From Mariprofundales bacterium (GTDB lineage Bacteria > Pseudomonadota > Zetaproteobacteria > Mariprofundales > J009), in assembly GCA_030950645.1 (NCBI GenBank), contig JAUZRF010000023.1, positions 1 to 51,914 of the forward strand: a stretch of DNA of 51,914 nt, read 5' to 3'. A program made the translations under genes and the position numbers. Positions 45,998 through 51,914 of the stretch are shown here, one piece after another. Numbering within the stretch: the first letter of the stretch is position 1; each line of letters opens with the position of its first letter. Below the pieces are notes generated by a model. That model ran no database searches and was not told the DNA's origin. It worked only from the letters and a program-made list of their open reading frames with translations.

Positions 45998-48900
45998 ATG
46001 CAATTCTCCCACTTCGCACATCTGCACACCCACTCCGACTACTCCCTACTCAACAGTGCGATGACGGTGGATCAGATGATTGCCCGAGCGGTAACGCTGC
46101 GCCAACCAGCATTGGCATTGACCGATTATGGTAACCTGTTTGGTGCGATTGAGTTTTACACCAAGGCGATGCGCAAAGGCATTAAACCGATATTAGGCTG
46201 CGAACTCTATATCGTCGACGATATGCACCAGCATGAACACGCCCCCGGCGGTCGGCCCAACTACGCCAAGTTGGTGGTGCTGGCGCGCAACAATATCGGC
46301 TGGCACAACCTGCTCCACCTCGTTAGCGACGGCTACCTTGAGGGGTTTTACTACAAACCCCGTATCGACCGCGCCCGATTGGCCGAGCATAGCCGCGGGC
46401 TGATCGCACTAAGCTCCGGCGATGGTGAAATCGACCGAGCCCTACGCGATGGGGACGCTGCCAATGCCCGAAACTTGTGCCAAAGCTATCGCGACATATT
46501 CCCCAACAACAGCTTTTTTATTGAGCTACAAGCCGATTTCCGCGAAGGCACCGTCGCGATGAATCAACGCCGCATCGAACTAGCACGCGAGCTCGATCTT
46601 CCATTGGTGGCCAGCAACAATGCCCATTTTCTCCACGCCGAGGATTTTGATGCCTACCGCGCCATGGTCGCGATTGGCCGCAACCGACTGCTTAGTGACA
46701 TCGGATCCGAGGAGGTATCGGCACAGAACTACTTCAAGAGCGAAGCGGAGATGCGTGAGCTGTTCGAGGCGACTCCTGAGGCAATAGAGAACACGCTGCA
46801 CATCGCCAATCGCTGCAATGTCGATCTGCAATTTGGCAACTACCAACTGCCAGACTTCGCCCTGCCCGATGGCATTGAGATCGATGCCTATTTCCGCCAG
46901 CAGGCAACCAAAGGCCTCGATGGCCGCTGGCCAACCATCCTCTTCGGACGGCCCGATGCGCAGCGCGAGGAGTACGATCAGCGGCTCGAATTTGAGTTGG
47001 GCGTGATTAAAAAAATGGGTTTCCCCGGCTACTTCCTCATTGTCGCCGATTTTATTCAATGGTCAAAACAGCAAGAGATTCCGGTCGGCCCTGGACGAGG
47101 ATCCGGCGCAGGGTCGCTGGTCGCCTACGCCATGCTGATCACCGACCTTGATCCAATTCGCTACGGCCTGCTATTCGAGCGGTTTCTCAACCCCGAACGG
47201 GTTTCAATGCCCGATTTTGATATCGATTTCTGTATGGAGCGCCGTGGTGAGGCGATTCAATATGTCACCGAGCATTACGGCCAGGAGCGGGTATCGCAAA
47301 TCATCACCTTCGGCTCGATGAAGGCCAAGGCGGTGGTGCGCGATGTCGGCCGTGTATTGGCGATCGATCTCGGCAAGATCAATACCATCGCCAAGCTGAT
47401 CCCCAGCGACCTCAAGATGACGCTGGAGAAGGCGCTGATCGAAGAACCCAAACTTGAAGCGATGCGCCGAGAGGATCCGGAAGTCACCGCACTGTTTGAC
47501 CTCGCCACCAAGCTAGAAGGGATGCACCGCAACGCAGGCACCCACGCCGCTGGGGTGGTAATCGGACGCACCCCGCTGGTCGAGGTGGCGCCACTCTTCA
47601 AGCTCTCGGGCGAAGAGGGTAAGGTGGTGCAGTGGGACATGGCGCACGCCGAGAAGATGGGGCTGATTAAATTCGACTTTCTGGGACTGAAAACCCTGAC
47701 CGTGATTGATAAGGCCTGCCGCAATGTGCGCCGCGAGCCTAAGTTGGCCGATTTCGACATCGTCACCATCCCGATGGATGACCAAAAAACCTTCGCCCTT
47801 TTGCAGCAAGGACAGACCAGTGCGGTGTTTCAGGTCGAGTCGGACGGCATGCGCGACCTGCTGCGCAAGGTCCTTCCGGACTGCTTCGAGGATATTATCG
47901 CGCTGGTTGCGCTCTACCGTCCCGGCCCGTTGGAGTCGGGCATGGTCGAGGATTTTATCGAACGCAAACATGGCCGCCAGGAGAGCGTCTACGCGCTGCC
48001 GCAGCTCAAGCCAATTCTAGAGGAGACCTACGGCGTCATCCTCTATCAGGAGCAGGTGATGAAAATCGCCCAGGTATTGGCTGGCTACTCGCTGGGACAG
48101 GCGGATATGCTGCGTCGCGCCATGGGTAAGAAAAAACCAGAAGAGATGGACAAGCAGCGCACCATCTTTATGGAGGGCTGCACCAAAAACCGCATCGCCG
48201 CCGACAAGGCGGAATATATCTTCGACCTCATGGCCAAATTCGCAGGTTACGGCTTCAATAAGTCCCACTCCGCAGCCTATGCCTTGATCGCCTACCAAAC
48301 CGCCTACCTCAAAGCACACTTTCCCCAAGCATTCATGGCCGCCACCCTCTCCTGTGACATGGGAAACAGTGATAAAATCGCGGCCTTGGTCAGCGACTGC
48401 CAACGGATGGAGATCACCATTCTACCGCCGGACATGAATACCTCAGAGTGGGCATTTGTGCCGGAGAAGCGGTCAATCCGCTTCGGACTCGGTGCCATCA
48501 AAGGAGTAGGCGAAGCCGCCTCGCTCGACCTAGTCGCACAACGCAACCAAGGCGGCGCATTCACTTCGTTGGAGGATATTGTCACCCGCTGCGGGGATAA
48601 ACAGATCAACAAACGGCTGATGGAGTCATTAATTAAAGCCGGAGCCACCAACGGCGTATTACCACATATGCATGCCGCGATTGAAGGAATAGATCACGCG
48701 CTAAGCGGACTGAAATCCCGCAAAAAACGCCAAACGCACCGCCAAGGATCGCTCTTCTCGGCCACACAGATGCCAGCGACACCGCTGTTCCCGCAACTGC
48801 CGGAATGGAGCGCCGGGGAGTGCCTGCAGCAGGAGCGCGAGGTGCTGGGGTTTTACCTCAGCGGCCATCCACTCCAAGATTATCTGGCCAATATCGATCA

Positions 48901-49501
48901 ACTGGGCAGCGGAAATCTGGTTGATATTCTCCGTATGGAGGATCAAAGCCCAGTGGTTGTAGCGGTAGGCGTAAGCTCAATACGCGAGCATCGTGGCGGC
49001 AAGGGAACCATGGCCTTTGTTCAGGTCGAGGATCTCCACGGTAGCGCTGAATCGGTATTCTTTGCGAAAAACTATACGCAATATCGCGAGCTATTGGCGC
49101 AAGAAAAGCCGCTGCTGCTGGTGGGATATCTCGACAAAAGTCGGGAAAAGCCCTCGATTTTGGTTCATGAACTCCACCTCCTCGCCGAGGCACTGCCAAA
49201 GCTGATTAGCCGAGTTCGGCTTCGTAGCAGCGCCATCTTCTGGGATGCTGCAGCTATCGAATCCATTCAACAGGCCGCCCGTGACCACCCTGGAGAGACC
49301 ACGCTGGTATTGGATGTCCGCCTGCCCGATGGCAGCATCGCCGAACTCAACAGTGGGGTGCGATTGTGCTGGAACACCACCGTGCACCAACAATTTCAGC
49401 GCCAATTCGGCAAAGGTATGCGCTGCGAGCGCCGGGAGTGGAAGGTCCCCCCCGCCAAGCGCCGATTCATTAAAAAACCGCCTCAGAGCAATACGGAGTA
49501 A
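45998..49501 (+). CDS. dnaE: DNA polymerase III subunit alpha
   Basis: FAHLHTHSDYSLLNSAMTVDQMIARA (PHP), GPGRGSGAGSLVAYAMLITDLDPIRYGLLFERFLNPERVSMPDFDIDFCMERRGEAI, FNKSHSAAYALIAYQTAYLKAHFPQAFMAA. Confidence 0.97.
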   Translation: MQFSHFAHLHTHSDYSLLNSAMTVDQMIARAVTLRQPALALTDYGNLFGAIEFYTKAMRKGIKPILGCELYIVDDMHQHEHAPGGRPNYAKLVVLARNNIGWHNLLHLVSDGYLEGFYYKPRIDRARLAEHSRGLIALSSGDGEIDRALRDGDAANARNLCQSYRDIFPNNSFFIELQADFREGTVAMNQRRIELARELDLPLVASNNAHFLHAEDFDAYRAMVAIGRNRLLSDIGSEEVSAQNYFKSEAEMRELFEATPEAIENTLHIANRCNVDLQFGNYQLPDFALPDGIEIDAYFRQQATKGLDGRWPTILFGRPDAQREEYDQRLEFELGVIKKMGFPGYFLIVADFIQWSKQQEIPVGPGRGSGAGSLVAYAMLITDLDPIRYGLLFERFLNPERVSMPDFDIDFCMERRGEAIQYVTEHYGQERVSQIITFGSMKAKAVVRDVGRVLAIDLGKINTIAKLIPSDLKMTLEKALIEEPKLEAMRREDPEVTALFDLATKLEGMHRNAGTHAAGVVIGRTPLVEVAPLFKLSGEEGKVVQWDMAHAEKMGLIKFDFLGLKTLTVIDKACRNVRREPKLADFDIVTIPMDDQKTFALLQQGQTSAVFQVESDGMRDLLRKVLPDCFEDIIALVALYRPGPLESGMVEDFIERKHGRQESVYALPQLKPILEETYGVILYQEQVMKIAQVLAGYSLGQADMLRRAMGKKKPEEMDKQRTIFMEGCTKNRIAADKAEYIFDLMAKFAGYGFNKSHSAAYALIAYQTAYLKAHFPQAFMAATLSCDMGNSDKIAALVSDCQRMEITILPPDMNTSEWAFVPEKRSIRFGLGAIKGVGEAASLDLVAQRNQGGAFTSLEDIVTRCGDKQINKRLMESLIKAGATNGVLPHMHAAIEGIDHALSGLKSRKKRQTHRQGSLFSATQMPATPLFPQLPEWSAGECLQQEREVLGFYLSGHPLQDYLANIDQLGSGNLVDILRMEDQSPVVVAVGVSSIREHRGGKGTMAFVQVEDLHGSAESVFFAKNYTQYRELLAQEKPLLLVGYLDKSREKPSILVHELHLLAEALPKLISRVRLRSSAIFWDAAAIESIQQAARDHPGETTLVLDVRLPDGSIAELNSGVRLCWNTTVHQQFQRQFGKGMRCERREWKVPPAKRRFIKKPPQSNTE

Positions 49502-49507
49502 CCATCT

Positions 49508-50464
49508 ATGGCCAGCTATCTCGAATTTGAACGCCCAATTGCCGAACTCTCGATGCGAATCGACGAACTCGCTCAACTTGCCAACAATGGCGAGGTCAAT
49601 GTTGATGATGAGATCATCCAATTACAGAAGAAACGCGATCTCCTAACCGAGCAGATCTACGCCAACGCATCACGGGCAGAGATATGCCAGCTATCGCGCC
49701 ATCCGGATCGCCCCGGATTTCTCGATTACATCCCAATGATTTTCGATGATTTCCAAGAGCTAAAAGGAGATCGCGCATTTGCCAATGATGGCGCTATCAT
49801 TGGAGGAACCGCCAGCCTCGATGGCATCAGCGTGATGCTGGTCGGCCAGCACAAAGGGCGCACTACCAAAGAGAAAATCGCCTGTAACTTCGGCATGGCA
49901 CGCCCAGAGGGCTACCGCAAAGCGCTGCGCCTATTTCATATCGCCGAGCGCTTTGCCATGCCGGTACTCACCTTCATCGACACCCCCGGTGCTTGGCCGG
50001 GAATCGATGCCGAAGAGCATGGGCAAAGCGAGGCGATTGCCCGCAATTTGATGGAGTTGGCCGTGCTTAAAGTGCCGGTGATCAGCACGGTCATCGGTGA
50101 AGGCGGGTCGGGTGGCGCGCTGGCCATTGGGGTTGGCGATCGCCTGCTCATGCAGCAGTTCTCTACCTATGCGGTGATCTCCCCGGAAGGGTGTGCCGCC
50201 ATTCTGTGGCATGATCGTAAATTTAGCGCACAAGCCGCAGAGGCACTCAAGCCCACCGCCAAAGATTTGCGCGAACTGGGTATCAATGATGCCATTATCC
50301 CCGAGCCCTCCTATGGTGCGCACCGCGCCCCAAAACAGGCCGCAGCCAAGCTTAAAGCCACACTACTACAACAACTTAATCCACTGCTCGCCCTGCCTGT
50401 CGAGAGCTTGCTACAACAGCGTCAACAACGGCTGCGTACCATCGGGCTGTTTGAAGAGGGATAA
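49508..50464 (+). CDS. accA: Acetyl-CoA carboxylase carboxyltransferase subunit alpha
   Basis: YLEFERPIAELSMRIDEL, NFGMARPEGYRKALRLFHIAERFAMPVLTFIDTPGAWPGIDAEEHGQSEAIARNL, SPEGCAAILW. Confidence 0.97.
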   Translation: MASYLEFERPIAELSMRIDELAQLANNGEVNVDDEIIQLQKKRDLLTEQIYANASRAEICQLSRHPDRPGFLDYIPMIFDDFQELKGDRAFANDGAIIGGTASLDGISVMLVGQHKGRTTKEKIACNFGMARPEGYRKALRLFHIAERFAMPVLTFIDTPGAWPGIDAEEHGQSEAIARNLMELAVLKVPVISTVIGEGGSGGALAIGVGDRLLMQQFSTYAVISPEGCAAILWHDRKFSAQAAEALKPTAKDLRELGINDAIIPEPSYGAHRAPKQAAAKLKATLLQQLNPLLALPVESLLQQRQQRLRTIGLFEEG

Positions 50465-51071
50465 CACCGCCCCACAGCTACTCTACATCACCGACAGCAG
50501 CCGCACCGGTCAGGAGCGGCTATTGGAGGTGGTGCGGATTGGATTACAACATGGAGTCGATGGGGTTCTGTTACGAGAGCCCACCCTGAACTCCGGCAAG
50601 CTGCTAGCACTAGCCTCCACCCTGCGCGAACTCACCCGCCAACACCATGCCCAACTAATCATTCATAGCCAGGCCGACATTGCCCGCGCGGTATCCGCAG
50701 ATGGTGTGCACCTCTCCAGCACCGCCATCGACGAAGCGCCCGCCATGCGCCGCTGGCTCGCACCCCTTGCGCTCACCATCTCCGCCTCATGCCACCAGGC
50801 CGCAGAGCTGAAACAGGCGGCGCTCGCAGGGATCGATTACGCCCTGCTCTCGCCACTATTCACCACCGCCAGCCACCCAAAGGCCACCGCACTCGGAGCG
50901 AACCGCTTCACCGCGCTTGCCACACAGTCACCCATCCCGGTGCTTGCATTGGGTGGCATCAACCCCGACAACCGCAACCAAGTCCCGAGCTCAGCACACG
51001 GCGTAGCGGTGATGCGAGGCTTGGATGAGGCCGCGCACATCACCGATGCAGCGGATCTACTGTTGGGATAA
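50452..51071 (+). CDS. ThiE/TenI superfamily protein (thiamine phosphate synthase-like), probable TTG start overlapping accA
   Basis: QLLYITDSSRTGQERLLEVVRIGLQHGVDGVLLREP, DIARAVSADGVHLSS, SASCHQAAELKQAALAGIDYALLSPLFTTASHPKATALG, VLALGGINPDN. Confidence 0.75.
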
Positions 51072-51108
51072 CCATCCAGCACCCCTTTTGTCCCGTAACG
51101 CTGTAGCT

Positions 51109-51235
51109 ATTACATTCTGACTTATTTGAGGGGGAGGGTCGTGCCACGATGAGGCAGGCCGTTTAGAACGGCTGATTCGGGAGCCCTTGCTAAACGAGGG
51201 ATGACCCCCCTCAAATAAAGGTAAACATAACAACC
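51109..51235. repeat. Structured dispersed repeat family B, copy 2 (short form)
   Basis: ttacattctgacttatttgagggggagggtcgtgccacgatgaggcaggccgtttagaacggctgattcgggagcccttgctaaacgagggatgacccccctcaaataaaggtaaacataaca. Confidence 0.85.
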
Positions 51236-51298
51236 CTGAAGCGGATCCCTTGAATGCTAAAGTGTTAACACGCATCAATAGCTGGTGGAAGGCCGCGC

Positions 51299-51376
51299 AT
51301 GGCTATCACCAAGCGAGCCACCACTATCCGACTACCTGAAAATTCATCGAAGCACATACGCACATCAGCTGGTTGA
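51299..51376 (+). pseudogene. Short ribbon-helix-helix-like N-terminus (possible antitoxin remnant)
   Basis: MAITKRATTIRLPENSSKHIRTSAG*; resembles the first strand of RHH antitoxins, then stops. Confidence 0.3.
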
Positions 51377-51537
51377 TAACTGTTGATAGGTTTGGCAATC
51401 GCATCCAAGTAATCCTCCGCCCGAACCACCATCCAACGAACATAGCTATTGCCATGCCTATGGCTAGCAGCAAAACGAATGAATTTATCCCAGAAATCAT
51501 CTGGAGCACCTTCGTGAGCTGAAGCTATTTTTTACTT

Positions 51538-51581
51538 TCTGGTTTCTTGATGTTTAGAGTATTAAACCATGAAGGCAATGG
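51538..51581. repeat. Left arm of 44-bp perfect inverted repeat at window end
   Basis: tctggtttcttgatgtttagagtattaaaccatgaaggcaatgg = reverse complement of 51871-51914. Confidence 0.95.
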
Positions 51582-51709
51582 ATGCATTACATTTAGCCTG
51601 TGCTATAAATATGAAAGTTGATTATTTTTGCACAACAGATGATGATGCCCTCGCAAAAAGTCAGAATGTCTATTTTCATGGGGTGTCCAAACCCTACCGA
51701 AGGTCATAA
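51569..51709 (+). pseudogene. PIN-domain (VapC-like) C-terminal fragment
   Basis: MKAMDALHLACAINMKVDYFCTTDDDALAKSQNVYFHGVSKPYRRS*: DALHLA...DYFCTTDD is typical of the PIN C-terminal half. Confidence 0.55.
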
Positions 51710-51870
51710 ACATCGATTCTGGGGCAAATGGTGAGCTCATTTTTCCATCGATGTGAAAAGTTCGGGAACATCTCGACTTTTTGCGAGGGCATCAGTTAAT
51801 TAGACAGAAGCGAGATGATCGCATCATAGGCCGATTTCAACCTATTTGACATATTTCGTTGCCATCATCA

Positions 51871-51914
51871 CCATTGCCTTCATGGTTTAATACTCTAAAC
51901 ATCAAGAAACCAGA
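51871..51914. repeat. Right arm of 44-bp perfect inverted repeat, running into the window end
   Basis: ccattgccttcatggtttaatactctaaacatcaagaaaccaga. Confidence 0.95.

Noticed and set aside
51324-51509. Minus-strand 61-aa hydrophobic ORF
   Set aside because: Short, no recognisable domain, in a decayed region; not reported as a gene.

Overview
This window is a bacterial chromosomal segment, probably from a proteobacterium; I did not assign a genus. It contains a complete, minus-strand division/cell-wall (dcw) cluster: mraZ-rsmH-ftsL-ftsI-murE-murF-mraY-murD-ftsW-murG-murC-murB-ddl-ftsQ-ftsA-ftsZ, followed by lpxC. Housekeeping genes flank it: tpiA, secG, tRNA-Leu(GAG), a gshA-type ligase, lipB, an hda-like gene, pgsA, sspB, aroE, pilB, pilC, priA, an L,D-transpeptidase, ctpA, yaaA, dnaE, accA and a thiE/tenI-like gene. 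There is also a two-component/HD-GYP block.

The most interesting signal is a dispersed intergenic repeat present in about a dozen full or partial copies. Three full-length copies are exactly 153 bp. Each is a long inverted-repeat hairpin ending in GTAACTACTCAG...CTGAGTAGTTAC, and several are flanked by perfect 8-bp direct repeats (GAAAAAAT, TCCCCTTC, GTTGTAAA, TAATATTG). One copy sits inside the 3' end of an IS66-like transposase remnant. Removing that copy and one 8-bp duplicate in silico restores the transposase C-terminus. The right end of the remnant, GGGTGCTGAGTAGTTAC, is the same as the repeat's outer terminus. This supports a MITE family cross-mobilised by an IS66-type transposase that has seeded gene boundaries, including ftsA/ftsZ, ftsZ/lpxC, upstream of mraZ, lipB/yqhA and upstream of aroE.

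A second, unrelated structured repeat occurs twice (1867-2121 and about 51109-51235) and may be an orphan structured RNA. Other observations are a decayed integrase at tRNA-Leu, CTCTGTGCCTC-type motifs in the two real gaps inside the mur/fts block, and a nested inverted duplication carrying a PIN-domain fragment at the window end. All calls come from reading the sequence; no database search was run.
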